Shown in pieces: positions 1 to 8,031 of a stretch of 64,000 bases of DNA. Position numbers and translations under genes: made by a program. Within the stretch, counting starts at the first letter, position 1. Each line of letters starts with the position of its first letter. This DNA is from Bradyrhizobium pachyrhizi (GTDB taxonomy: Bacteria; Pseudomonadota; Alphaproteobacteria; Rhizobiales; Xanthobacteraceae), in NCBI RefSeq assembly GCF_001189245.1, contig NZ_LFIQ01000105.1, positions 177,620 to 241,619 on the forward strand, written 5' to 3'. Under the pieces are notes generated by a model. That model saw only the letters and a program-made list of their open reading frames with translations, was not told the DNA's origin and made no database searches.

Positions 1-972
1 CCATTTCTCGACCTCCTTCTTGAGGTCGTCGAAACCGTAGACGCGCTGCCGGATGAACTCCTTGTCCTCCCAGCCGTTCTGTAGGATGTGCCACATCATG
101 CCGTAGAGCACCGGGATGTCGGTGCCCGGCCGCATCCGCACATATTCGGTCGCGTGTGCGGCCGTGCGCGTCAGGCGCGGGTCGATCACGATGAAGTTGG
201 CCTTTTGCAGCTCCTTGCCCTCGAGCAGATGCTGCAGCGAGACCGGATGCGCCTCGGCCGGATTGCCACCCAGGATGACCTGCGTCTTCGCATTGCGGAT
301 GTCGTTGTAGCTGTTGGTCATCGCGCCGTAGCCCCAGGTGTTGGCGACGCCGGTGACGGTGGTTGAATGGCAGATGCGGGCCTGGTGATCGGTATTGTTG
401 GTGCCCCAGAACGCGCCGAGCTTGCGGAACAGGTAGGCGCCTTCATTGGTCATCTTGGCCGAGCCGAGCCAATAGACGGAATCGGGACCCGACTTCTCAC
501 GGACAGCCTGAATCCTGTCGCCGATCTCATTGATTGCGGTGTCCCAGGAGACGCGGGTCCACTGCCCGCCCACCAGCTTCATCGGATAGCGCAGCCGCCG
601 CTCGCTGTGCACGAGCTCACGCACGGAGGCGCCCTTGGCGCAATGCGAGCCGCGATTGATCGGCGAATCCCAGCTCGGCTCCTGGCCGATCCATACCTCG
701 TTCAAGACCTCGGCCGTCACCGTGCACCCAACCGAGCAATGCGTGCAGATGCTCTTGCGGACGGTCGCACCCGCCGTGAGCGGACCGGCCGCCGCGGCTT
801 CCGCCTTGCGCACGCTGCCGAGCGGCAAGGTGCCGAACGCGGCAAGCGCGCCGCCGGCAAGACCGGATTTGCGCAGGAAGCTGCGGCGGTCGAGGCCACC
901 GGCCTGATCTGCAGGGGAGCTGGCGGCGGAACCCTGGCGCGGGGAACGCTGGTTTGTTCGCTTGATCAGCAC
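1..972 (-). CDS. fdhA: Formate dehydrogenase alpha (catalytic, Mo) subunit, N-terminal part
   Basis: Oxidises formate to CO2 at a bis-MGD molybdenum centre; expected on the periplasmic side of the membrane. Read from a GTG start, the protein has a twin-arginine signal (R29-R30, RRSFLRKSG), then a [4Fe-4S] binding set C76, C79, C83 and C111, and the molybdopterin oxidoreductase fold. The residue that ligates molybdenum is a plain cysteine (C201 in QARICHSTTV, codon TGC), where E. coli FdnG has selenocysteine. About 324 residues are visible and the gene leaves the window on its 3' side; the beta and gamma subunits would be expected beyond. It starts 2 bases after the stop of the small Tat protein gene and is the last visible gene of the accessory operon. 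Confidence 0.92.
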   Translation of the reverse strand, partial: MLIKRTNQRSPRQGSAASSPADQAGGLDRRSFLRKSGLAGGALAAFGTLPLGSVRKAEAAAAGPLTAGATVRKSICTHCSVGCTVTAEVLNEVWIGQEPSWDSPINRGSHCAKGASVRELVHSERRLRYPMKLVGGQWTRVSWDTAINEIGDRIQAVREKSGPDSVYWLGSAKMTNEGAYLFRKLGAFWGTNNTDHQARICHSTTVTGVANTWGYGAMTNSYNDIRNAKTQVILGGNPAEAHPVSLQHLLEGKELQKANFIVIDPRLTRTAAHATEYVRMRPGTDIPVLYGMMWHILQNGWEDKEFIRQRVYGFDDLKKEVEKW

Positions 973-974
973 GG

Positions 975-1193
975 TCAACCTCCCTTGGCCGGATAACGAT
1001 TGACGCGGTAGAAGGCCTTGACGTGATCGGTTTCCTTGTAGCGCGCCTTGCGCTTCTCATCGTTCGTTTCGCTGTCAGCCTGCGCAGAGCCGACCAGCGG
1101 CGTTGCGAGGGTCGCGCCGGCGCCCACCGTGCCGACGCCGACCTTGCGCAGGAAATCGCGGCGCCCGACTGTGGTAGTCCTATCTTCACTCAT
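975..1193 (-). CDS. Small Tat-targeted protein of the formate dehydrogenase region
   Basis: A 72-residue protein with a twin-arginine leader (RRDFLRKVGV at residues 11-20, hydrophobic stretch to about 37) and a short basic tail (KRKARYKETDHVKAFYRVNRYP). It matches the general description of the 'formate dehydrogenase region TAT target' small proteins found just upstream of fdh catalytic genes. Role unknown; probably a chaperone-like or structural helper of the Fdh complex in the periplasm. The ATG at 1193 is chosen because the Tat motif follows directly. Its stop lies 2 bases before the fdhA GTG, so the two are translationally coupled. Confidence 0.8.
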   Translation of the reverse strand: MSEDRTTTVGRRDFLRKVGVGTVGAGATLATPLVGSAQADSETNDEKRKARYKETDHVKAFYRVNRYPAKGG

Positions 1194-1222
1194 CGCATCT
1201 CTCCTGGACCCGCGGATGCGGG

Positions 1223-2014
1223 TCAGTTCGCGAACGTGAATGCTTCTGTCTCGATCTCGATAAAGGCGCGACCAAGCGCACCGACCGCACGATAGAAGAC
1301 GGCGCTCTCCGCGCGCTCGATGTCGACGAACAGCCGCCCCATCCACGGCGCGACGTGTTTGCCGAAGAAGGCGCGCTGCGTGTCGAACGGCGCCGGGAAA
1401 CGCCCTCCCGCGAAGCCTGCCATGATCTCGCACAGGATCGCCGCGTGATCTTCCGGCTCGGAATTGTTCGCGATGCGCTCGATCCCGGACGCAGCGAGGT
1501 CGGCGCGCAGACGCGACAGCGGCCGCTCGTTGAGAAAGCCGGTCAGATAGTAGGAGGCGTAGGGCAGGAGTTCGCCGCGGCCGAGACCTGTGAACAGATC
1601 GAAATATTCGCGTTCGACCTTCGCCGCGACTGCATTGGCGGCGGATTCGGCCAGCGCGGCATGCGCGCGCCCAAGCGGCGTCGCATCGGCGGTCAATGCA
1701 GCCAGTTGATCGAGCAGTTTCTTCGATGGTGCGGCCGACAACAGTGTCGCGAGCAGCAGATATTCCTGCGCACGCGCGACATCGACAGAATCGATCGGCG
1801 CTTCGGAGAGGAGCGGCTCGCCGTACAGATCAGGCCGCAAATTATCGCGCGATATGCCTGTGGCGGCTTCGACAGCGATCACCCGTTGCGCGGGCACCTT
1901 GCTCCAGTTCGAAACAGAGGGCTGGCTGATCCCGATTTTGCGCGCAAGCTCTGCAACGCCGCCGGCGGCGTCAATGGCTCGCTCAAGGCCAGCATCGCGC
2001 ACGTGGACCTCCAT
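1223..2014 (-). CDS. HTH (YdaS/Cro-like) - TorD/DmsD-family chaperone fusion
   Basis: 263 residues. Residues about 8-60 look like a Cro/YdaS-type helix-turn-helix (GGVAELARKIGISQPSVSNW, then a VIAVEAATGISRDNLRPDLY tail typical of YdaS-like repressors). Residues about 75-263 form an all-helical TorD-type chaperone (EYLLLATLLSAAPS; YDLF-like EYFDLFTGLGRGELLPYASYY; EPEDHAAILCEIM). TorD-family proteins bind Tat signal peptides and help insert the Mo cofactor into their reductase or dehydrogenase partner, so FdhA and the small Tat protein next door are the likely clients. The HTH suggests a second role in DNA binding, for example sensing free chaperone; that is inference. It lies 29 bases upstream of the Tat protein gene and 117 bases after the DUF3306 gene. 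Confidence 0.85.
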   Translation of the reverse strand: MEVHVRDAGLERAIDAAGGVAELARKIGISQPSVSNWSKVPAQRVIAVEAATGISRDNLRPDLYGEPLLSEAPIDSVDVARAQEYLLLATLLSAAPSKKLLDQLAALTADATPLGRAHAALAESAANAVAAKVEREYFDLFTGLGRGELLPYASYYLTGFLNERPLSRLRADLAASGIERIANNSEPEDHAAILCEIMAGFAGGRFPAPFDTQRAFFGKHVAPWMGRLFVDIERAESAVFYRAVGALGRAFIEIETEAFTFAN

Positions 2015-2131
2015 CCAAGTCCCGGGTGCTGATTTTGCTTTTCTTACAAAGCGCTAGCGAAGCCTAGTCCCGGCCCAACGGGGGGTCAATCAGCTCGCAT
2101 AGTCTGAAGCTATGGCCTTTCGTCGCGGTCC

Positions 2132-2749
2132 CTAGCGAGGCAGCGCACTGCCGTGCGTGCGGCGCTCAACCGACACCCGTTCGCCGTCGGAGCTTTCGGC
2201 GAGCGTTCGTTGCGTTGCAGCAGGATCAGGTGCAGATCCCGTGGTCGCGGCTTCTTCGGTGGCGATGCCCGGCAACTCGACCTCGCGCAATTCCTGCGAC
2301 GAATCCGCGACTTCAACCGAACGCGCAGGCGGCGCCTCGGCCGGCTTGCCGAGGCCGCCGACGATCCTGTCGATGAGCGCGGTGAGCTCAGCCTCGGAGC
2401 AATCCAGCGGGCCAAAGCCCGGCATCGCGGCCGGATCGTTGAAGTCCCAGGCGTTCTCGGCAAGCCCGACAAAGTCGCGGATGACGGGATCGGCGCTCCA
2501 GGCGCGACGAAGCGCCGCACGCGTCAGCTCCTGCGGAATTCCCTTGCGCAGGAACGCCGTGATGTCAGTCGCCGACGTAATCGAGTCGATCGAAGGCAGG
2601 CTCGAAAGGTCGAACTCCGCGTCGTCGTCTTTGACGGCCGGCGGCGGCGACTGCATGTCGTCGCGCATTGCCGGGTCCGGTTGCGTGGCGTTCGCCTTTG
2701 CCTCCTGCTTGCGGCGGGACCAGCGCGCCAGGAACTTGTCCTCACTCAT
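2132..2749 (-). CDS. DUF3306 domain protein (formate dehydrogenase accessory)
   Basis: 205 residues beginning MSEDKFLARWSRRKQEAK, the usual start of DUF3306 proteins, followed by an acidic stretch (DDDAEFDLSSLPSIDSI) and a conserved core about the segment DITAFLRKGIPQELTRAALRR and DFVGLAENAWDFND. The C-terminal third is low-complexity. No catalytic motif or membrane segment is visible. DUF3306 genes occur with DUF3305 genes in formate dehydrogenase clusters; function unknown. Its ATG overlaps the stop of the DUF3305 gene by 4 bases (ATGA), which means coupled translation. Confidence is high for the family and low for any function. Confidence 0.82.
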   Translation of the reverse strand: MSEDKFLARWSRRKQEAKANATQPDPAMRDDMQSPPPAVKDDDAEFDLSSLPSIDSITSATDITAFLRKGIPQELTRAALRRAWSADPVIRDFVGLAENAWDFNDPAAMPGFGPLDCSEAELTALIDRIVGGLGKPAEAPPARSVEVADSSQELREVELPGIATEEAATTGSAPDPAATQRTLAESSDGERVSVERRTHGSALPR

Positions 2750-3261
2750 TCGTGTCCGCCTTCATGCTGCCGGCGCGCGAGCGCCTCCGGATCGGCCTGC
2801 CGTCGCTTGCGCTTGAAGAACTCCCGTTCGACGTGGTGCTCGGCAATGAAGCTTTCAATCTGCTCACGCAGCATCTCCGGCATGGGAACGGCCTCGACCA
2901 GGTTCGCACCGGCCTCCGTGAACGCCTCGCCCTCCGAAGGATCGGCGGTCGCGGCAGCCACCGAATAGGGCCAGGCGCCTTCCGCCGGCGACAAGACGGT
3001 CCAGATGGCCGGACTGCCCGAGGCGAGATTGTCGCGATAGCGCGCCGTCTCGGAACCATAGAGATCGACCGTGGCGCTGCCGGCATAAAACAGCGTCGTC
3101 CCGTTCTCTTCGCGAAGCACCGTCCAGGGTTTGGTGTCCGGCTCGTCGGGCAACACAGCGACAGCGCGCCAGACAAAGTCGGTCCACGGCGAATCCGCCT
3201 GGTGCCGCTCGACCACAACGCCGACGGGGACGCGCACAAGCGGCAGCGCAGCCGGGCTCAT
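2746..3261 (-). CDS. DUF3305 domain protein (formate dehydrogenase accessory)
   Basis: 171 residues, soluble. The N-terminus (LPLVRVPVGVVVERHQADSPW, then FVWRAVAVLP) and the YSGSAT/LYGSETARYRDNLASG-type middle fit DUF3305. A highly charged C-terminus (EREFFKRKRRQADPEALARRQ) follows a predicted helix. Family function is unknown; these genes are found beside DUF3306 in formate dehydrogenase operons, so a maturation or assembly role is inferred from context only. It overlaps both neighbours by 4 bases (ATGA at each junction). Confidence 0.82.
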   Translation of the reverse strand: MSPAALPLVRVPVGVVVERHQADSPWTDFVWRAVAVLPDEPDTKPWTVLREENGTTLFYAGSATVDLYGSETARYRDNLASGSPAIWTVLSPAEGAWPYSVAAATADPSEGEAFTEAGANLVEAVPMPEMLREQIESFIAEHHVEREFFKRKRRQADPEALARRQHEGGHE

Positions 3262-4265
3262 GTCGCCATCTCCAGATGTTTGACCGGCAGCCCCGTCAGC
3301 AAATTCTGCGGCTTCATCCGGAGCTTCTGATCGGCGTTCATCGACAGAATGAGATAGACCGGCTCGCCCCGCGTCTCGTCTGCGGCCGCGCTCGTTTCCG
3401 CAAACGTCAGGCGGAACAAGGAGAGCACACGTCCGGCGCTGCGGTCGTCGAGCTGCTCGCCATGCCAGAGACGGTCGCCGAGCCTGGTCGCGTCGGCGTC
3501 GAGCCCGACATACCAGGTGAGACGTGCATCACGCAGCTCGCGCAGCGGCTCAATGCTGACGTCGATCCCGAGCAGATGGGAGATCCAGCGCGCCATCGCC
3601 TGCGCCAGCGCCGCCGGCCCGCGGCCGCCTGCGGTGAGGTCGAATGCCATGTCGAACTGATCGCTCCGGCGCCAGTAGTCGCCGGCATTGTCCTCGCGCA
3701 AGACGTCGAGCTCAGCATCGGTCACCGCCCCCAGCATCGACATCAGCGAGAGCACCGGGGTCGGAGTCTGTCCACCGACGACCTCTTCATCGCCGAGCAG
3801 CAGGGCCTGCTCCTGCGGCAGGATGCGCTGCGGGCGGAAGAACAGCTCGGCTGCGCGCAGCACGAACGGGTCATCGCAGCCATCGAGCGCATTGCGCAGG
3901 ATCACGTGCACAAGCTGATTGACGAACAGCGGCGGCAAATCGTTCGTCCCGGACCGGACGGTTGCAAGATAGGCCTGCTCCAGCGTCGGATGCCGCACGA
4001 GGAGGTCGCGGAAGGCAAGCACGAGCCGCCAGTTCTCCCGGGCATCCGCATCGACAATCGCGTCAATCTCTTCCGCGCCGACCGGCCTGCGGGGAGCCGC
4101 GAGCAGTGCGTGGTGCAGCCGCCGCTCGACCGGGCATGCTTCGTCCGGCGGAATCAGCTCCGGACGAGCAAAATAGGCCTTCAGGAACTCGTCGGTGACG
4201 CAAAGCCCGCCGCTTTCGTCGCGATCGAGCAGATGGTGGCCACACGCGATCCAGAAATCATTCAT
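3258..4265 (-). CDS. DUF6352 family protein (formate dehydrogenase accessory)
   Basis: 335 residues, no signal peptide and no membrane segment. It starts MNDFWIACGHHLLDRDESGGL and carries the acidic, helical body typical of the DUF6352 proteins annotated in rhizobial formate dehydrogenase clusters (family name given from memory of such clusters). Two histidines near the N-terminus (GHHLLDRD) could bind a metal, but nothing proves it. It overlaps the DUF6505 gene upstream and the DUF3305 gene downstream by 4 bases each. Function unknown. Confidence 0.75.
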   Translation of the reverse strand: MNDFWIACGHHLLDRDESGGLCVTDEFLKAYFARPELIPPDEACPVERRLHHALLAAPRRPVGAEEIDAIVDADARENWRLVLAFRDLLVRHPTLEQAYLATVRSGTNDLPPLFVNQLVHVILRNALDGCDDPFVLRAAELFFRPQRILPQEQALLLGDEEVVGGQTPTPVLSLMSMLGAVTDAELDVLREDNAGDYWRRSDQFDMAFDLTAGGRGPAALAQAMARWISHLLGIDVSIEPLRELRDARLTWYVGLDADATRLGDRLWHGEQLDDRSAGRVLSLFRLTFAETSAAADETRGEPVYLILSMNADQKLRMKPQNLLTGLPVKHLEMAT

Positions 4266-4801
4266 CGGTGCCGCGGCTCCCCGCTCATATCGGCAATCTT
4301 GAGATCACCGTCAGGCTCGACATCGTCTTCGACTTCCATGAACGAGAACGCCTTGCTGTGTCCCTGACCCTGGCGCAGTTGCAGCCTGCGGAACGACTCC
4401 CGGACTTCGCCGTCGCTCACCGAACGGTGAACGGCAATGAGCGAGCTGACCGGATGGTTGCAGAGCGACTGCACGAAGGCGACCTCCTCTTCCGCCGCCG
4501 TCCGCGCGGTCGCCAGATCCGGCGCACCGAAGCGATCGACGAGCTGCCTGGCGAGGCGGTCGATCAGCGCGCTGCAATCGTTCTCGGTCGCAGGCACGAT
4601 CTGCGCCAGCGTCGACCAGCCCCAGGATTGCACCCCGAGGAAGCCGCTGCGGAACGCGACGCGGGCCTTGCCGGTCAGCTTCGTCGGATCCTGGTCGCAG
4701 AAGCGGAAGGCACCGGAGACCGCCCATTCGCCGGGCTCGGCCGCCACATCGAATACGAAGGTGTCGGAGGGATCGAGCGCGATGCTGCGCAGCAGTTTCA
4801 C
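4262..4801 (-). CDS. DUF6505 family protein (formate dehydrogenase accessory)
   Basis: 179 residues starting MKLLRSIALDPSDTFVFDVAAEPGEWAVSGAFRF. Soluble, one clear globular domain of about 150 residues and an acidic tail. Assigned to the DUF6505-type family by gene order and the typical MKLLRTIRLDPSDTFVF-like start; function unknown. ATGA overlaps with the ligase-like gene before it and the DUF6352 gene after it place it in the same coupled operon. Confidence 0.72.
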   Translation of the reverse strand: MKLLRSIALDPSDTFVFDVAAEPGEWAVSGAFRFCDQDPTKLTGKARVAFRSGFLGVQSWGWSTLAQIVPATENDCSALIDRLARQLVDRFGAPDLATARTAAEEEVAFVQSLCNHPVSSLIAVHRSVSDGEVRESFRRLQLRQGQGHSKAFSFMEVEDDVEPDGDLKIADMSGEPRHR

Positions 4802-5523
4802 AGCCGCGGCCCTCCGAGCTTCGGATCGAACCAGGACGGCATTCCGAGCGCCTTGACGAGTACGCTGCGTTCAATCCTGTCGGCACCAATGCGGCGCGTG
4901 AGGAGATCGCCGCCGTCATCGATCCGCAGCACGGTTCGCCGCTCGCGGGGAACCCGGCTGAGATAATCGCGCGCGAGGCCGCCAAAGCCATCGGTCTGCC
5001 AGCTATCGATCGCCCGCATCAGGTGCCGGGCAAAGCTCTCGGTCATCTGCACGGCTCCCGCTTCGCCAAACCCCTCCTCATCCAGCGCGGACGCGAGCGG
5101 ATGGACGCCGGGTCCCTGATCGGCCATTGCCACCGTCCGGATCATGGCGCCGAACACCAGCCAGGCAGGCGGCTCGTCCTCGCGCGCGGACCTCGGCCAT
5201 CCCATCCGTCCGCCGCCGACCAGCCCACCGTCGATCACAACGGTGTCGGGCCAGCCGATCGCGACCGTCTTGTGCGGCGGCGCATAGGCGCGCAGAGCGT
5301 CGGTGAGCGCGACCATGCCCGCATAGAAGGCGCGCCGCGCGGTGGCCAAGGGCTCGCCCGGCTCGAGCACCACGGCGAATTCGGCAAGATCGAACCGGCC
5401 GACGCACACCAGCGTGCCGGCACCGCCTTTAGGTGCAATGCGGCAAGCGTGAGCAAAGGCGTCTCCGCTCTCACGCAACCGGACGAGCGTGAATGGCGGC
5501 GGCAGATGGATCGCTTCCGCCAC
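4798..5523 (-). CDS. Biotin/lipoate-protein ligase-like protein
   Basis: About 241 residues from a GTG start at 5523. It resembles the biotin/lipoate A/B ligase fold as found in formate dehydrogenase clusters: a GDAFAHACRIAPKGGAGTLVCVGRFD opening, then AIGWPDTVVIDGGLVGGGRMGWP, which is the position of the substrate loop in biotin ligases, and WLVFGAMIRTVAM. The real substrate here is unknown. Longer open frame exists upstream to 5742 but would run over the divergent gene, so the GTG beside PPPFTLVRL is preferred. First gene of the leftward accessory operon. Confidence 0.72.
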   Translation of the reverse strand: MAEAIHLPPPFTLVRLRESGDAFAHACRIAPKGGAGTLVCVGRFDLAEFAVVLEPGEPLATARRAFYAGMVALTDALRAYAPPHKTVAIGWPDTVVIDGGLVGGGRMGWPRSAREDEPPAWLVFGAMIRTVAMADQGPGVHPLASALDEEGFGEAGAVQMTESFARHLMRAIDSWQTDGFGGLARDYLSRVPRERRTVLRIDDGGDLLTRRIGADRIERSVLVKALGMPSWFDPKLGGPRL

Positions 5524-5599
5524 GGAGACCCGGCTGGTTCGGGTCGACCGCAAGGTCCTCCACTTTCCTTTTCTTCCCGATAGTGAATATCTATACGAG

Positions 5600-7669
5600 G
5601 TGAAGGAATGGCGCGAGTCCGTAAGACGGCGCCGCACCCGCGGAGGGATCGACCTGGAGCAGCCAGCGAAGACCGTCCTGATCTGCTCGTGTGAAGACAC
5701 GATGCGCCTTGACGTGGCCGCGATCCAGCGTGGATGTCCCAACTGCGAGATCAGGAGCCATCGTCATCTCTGCGGCGCGGAGCTCGAACATTTCCGCAAC
5801 GCCGCGAAGGCCGATGGCTCGCTGACCGTCGCCTGCACGCAGCAGGCCGGCCAGTTCACCAATGAGATGGGCGAACGCGCTGGCCCGATCAGCTTCGTCA
5901 ACATCCGCGAGACGGCAGGCTGGTCGCGCGACGGCGCGAAGGCGGGCCCGAAGATGGCGGCACTGCTTGCGGCGGCGGTTCCCGCGCCGGACTATCCGCT
6001 GGTCACATTGTCGAGCGATGGCATCATCCTGATCTATGGGCGCGACGAGGCCGCGATCGAGGCCGGCCGGCTGCTGGCGGACCATCTGGACGTCACGGTC
6101 ATGCTCAGGAAGCCGGCGGACGTCGTGCCGCCTGCCGCAGCCGTGTTCCCGATCGTGAAGGGCACGATCCGCAACGCACGGGGGCATTTTGGCGGCTTCG
6201 AGCTCACGATCGACGACTACGCCCAGCCACGCCCGTCCTCACGCGCCCGCTTCGAGTTCGAAGCCCCGCGCGACGGCGCGATCTCGCGCTGCGATCTCGT
6301 GCTCGACCTCTCCGGCGAGCCGCCTCTGTTTCCCGCACACGATCTGCGGGACGGCTATCTCCGCGCGGATCCGGGAGATCCCGCGGCCGTGCTGCGTGCG
6401 GTGCTTGCGGCCCGCGATCTCGTCGGAAGCTTCGACAAGCCGAGATATGTCGACTTCACACCCAGTCTGTGCGCGCATTCGCGCTCGAAGCTGACCGGAT
6501 GCCATCGTTGCCTCGATTTGTGCCCGACCGGCGCGATCACGCCGGACGGCGACCATGTCGCAATCAACGCGGAGGTGTGCGCAGGCTGCGGGCAATGCGC
6601 GGCCGCCTGCCCCACGGGAGCGGCATCCTACGCGCTGCCACCCGCCGATACCCAGTTGCAGATCCTCCGCGCCATGTTGCGCGCCTATCGCGAGGCCGGC
6701 GGAACGCATCCGGTCCTGCTGCTGCATGACAGCCAGCACGGCACGCCGCTGATCGATGCGCTCGCCCGCCATGGCGACGGATTACCGGCCAATGTGCTTC
6801 CCCTCGTTGTCAACGAGCTGACGCAGGTCGGCCTGGAAGCCATCATCGGGGCCTTCGCCTATGGCGCGGCCGCCGTGCGGCTCCTCCTGCGCGCCAAGCC
6901 ACGACACGACGTGACCGGTTCGTTGCAGACGATCCGGATGGCCGAGACCATTCTCGCCGGCCTCGGATTTGACGGCCGCCGCGTGAGCACGATCGAAACC
7001 GACGATCCCGACACTCTGGCCGAGCAGCTGACGGGGATTGGCCCCCTCGCCGGTCTCGACAATCCCGCGACTTTCCTGACGGTCGGCAAGCGCGGCGATC
7101 TGCTTCGCTTCGGCTTGAGCGAACTGCATCGCCTCGCCCCCAAGCCGGTTGACGTGATCGCCTTGCCCGAGGGGGCACCGATCGGTGCGATCACCGTCGA
7201 CATCGGCGGATGCACGCTGTGCCTGTCCTGCGTTTCGGCCTGCCCAACCGGCGCGCTCCGCGCCGATCCGGACCGCCCCGTCCTCAAATTCGTGGAAGAC
7301 GCCTGCGTGCAGTGCGGTTTGTGTCAGAGCACCTGTCCTGAAAAAGTCATCCGGCTCACCCCGCAGATCGATTTCCGGGCAAGACGCGCGCCGGCGCGGG
7401 TGATCAAGGAAGAAGAACCGGCCCTGTGTATTCGCTGTGGCACGCCATTCGGCGTCAAGAGCACGATCGATCGGATCGCGACCAAACTCGAGGGACGGCA
7501 TTGGATGTACCCTGCCGGGGACCGGCGGACCGATGCCTTGCGGATGTGCGCCGATTGCCGGGTCATTGTCATGAGCGAACAACAGTTCGATCCGATCCAG
7601 GACGTTCCGGAACGCGCGCCACCACGGACGACGGATGACTACCTGCGTCAACGCGAGAACAAGGACTAG
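5600..7669 (+). CDS. 4Fe-4S polyferredoxin-like protein of the formate dehydrogenase locus
   Basis: About 689 residues from GTG at 5600; an in-frame ATG at 5489 exists but would overlap the divergent ligase-like gene. The N-terminus (VLICSCEDTM, then CPNCEIRSHRHLCG) resembles the cysteine-rich start of heterodisulfide-reductase-A-like proteins. Two ferredoxin-type [4Fe-4S] pairs are visible: CHRCLDLCP with CAGCGQCAAACP (about residues 298-335), and CTLCLSCVSACP with CVQCGLCQSTCP (about 538-580); a further CXXC pair (CIRC, CADC) is near the C-terminus. It probably carries electrons between formate dehydrogenase and another partner in the cytosol. Transcribed away from the accessory operon, with the next gene 4 bases downstream. 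Confidence 0.82.
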   Translation: MKEWRESVRRRRTRGGIDLEQPAKTVLICSCEDTMRLDVAAIQRGCPNCEIRSHRHLCGAELEHFRNAAKADGSLTVACTQQAGQFTNEMGERAGPISFVNIRETAGWSRDGAKAGPKMAALLAAAVPAPDYPLVTLSSDGIILIYGRDEAAIEAGRLLADHLDVTVMLRKPADVVPPAAAVFPIVKGTIRNARGHFGGFELTIDDYAQPRPSSRARFEFEAPRDGAISRCDLVLDLSGEPPLFPAHDLRDGYLRADPGDPAAVLRAVLAARDLVGSFDKPRYVDFTPSLCAHSRSKLTGCHRCLDLCPTGAITPDGDHVAINAEVCAGCGQCAAACPTGAASYALPPADTQLQILRAMLRAYREAGGTHPVLLLHDSQHGTPLIDALARHGDGLPANVLPLVVNELTQVGLEAIIGAFAYGAAAVRLLLRAKPRHDVTGSLQTIRMAETILAGLGFDGRRVSTIETDDPDTLAEQLTGIGPLAGLDNPATFLTVGKRGDLLRFGLSELHRLAPKPVDVIALPEGAPIGAITVDIGGCTLCLSCVSACPTGALRADPDRPVLKFVEDACVQCGLCQSTCPEKVIRLTPQIDFRARRAPARVIKEEEPALCIRCGTPFGVKSTIDRIATKLEGRHWMYPAGDRRTDALRMCADCRVIVMSEQQFDPIQDVPERAPPRTTDDYLRQRENKD

Positions 7670-7673
7670 CCGC

Positions 7674-7967
7674 ATGCCTCGATTCATGAAGGTTCTGTCG
7701 ACGTGCCTTGTCACCACGGTCCTTGGCGGCACAGCCGTCGTGGCCGCCACGCTTACCAAAGCCGAAAAGGTTGCACTCAAGCAGGCGGTCGTCGCCTGCA
7801 AGGCCGAGGCGAAGGGCAAGAAGATCAAGTGGCTGTCCCGCCGCAAATACGTCAACCAGTGCGTCGTGGCGGCGCTCAAGGAACATCCCAGCATTAATAT
7901 CGCTCACATGCTCAAGGAGAACCCGGAGCTGACAAAAATTCCAGTGGAGCAATGGCCGGGATATTAG
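7674..7967 (+). CDS. Small exported protein, unknown
   Basis: 97 residues from ATG 7674 (a second ATG at 7686 would give 93). Residues about 1-24 form a cleavable signal peptide (MKVLSTCLVTTVLGGTAVVAA). The mature part is lysine-rich with two cysteines (VVACKAEAKGKKIKWLSRRKYVNQCVVAALKE), spaced like PsiF repeat proteins, though the match is weak. It lies 4 bases after the Fe-S protein gene, so it is probably co-transcribed. A short GC hairpin (8005-8017) without a T-tract follows. Confidence 0.65.
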   Translation: MPRFMKVLSTCLVTTVLGGTAVVAATLTKAEKVALKQAVVACKAEAKGKKIKWLSRRKYVNQCVVAALKEHPSINIAHMLKENPELTKIPVEQWPGY

Positions 7968-8031
7968 AGCCTCATATCGCGGCGTGACGCCTTCGCTTGA
8001 GGACGCCGCAAGGCGGCTAGCGCCAATCGGG

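Noticed and set aside
5489..5599. Longer N-terminus for the Fe-S protein
   Set aside because: Would overlap the divergent ligase-like gene and adds a basic, unconserved-looking stretch before the VLICSCEDTM core.
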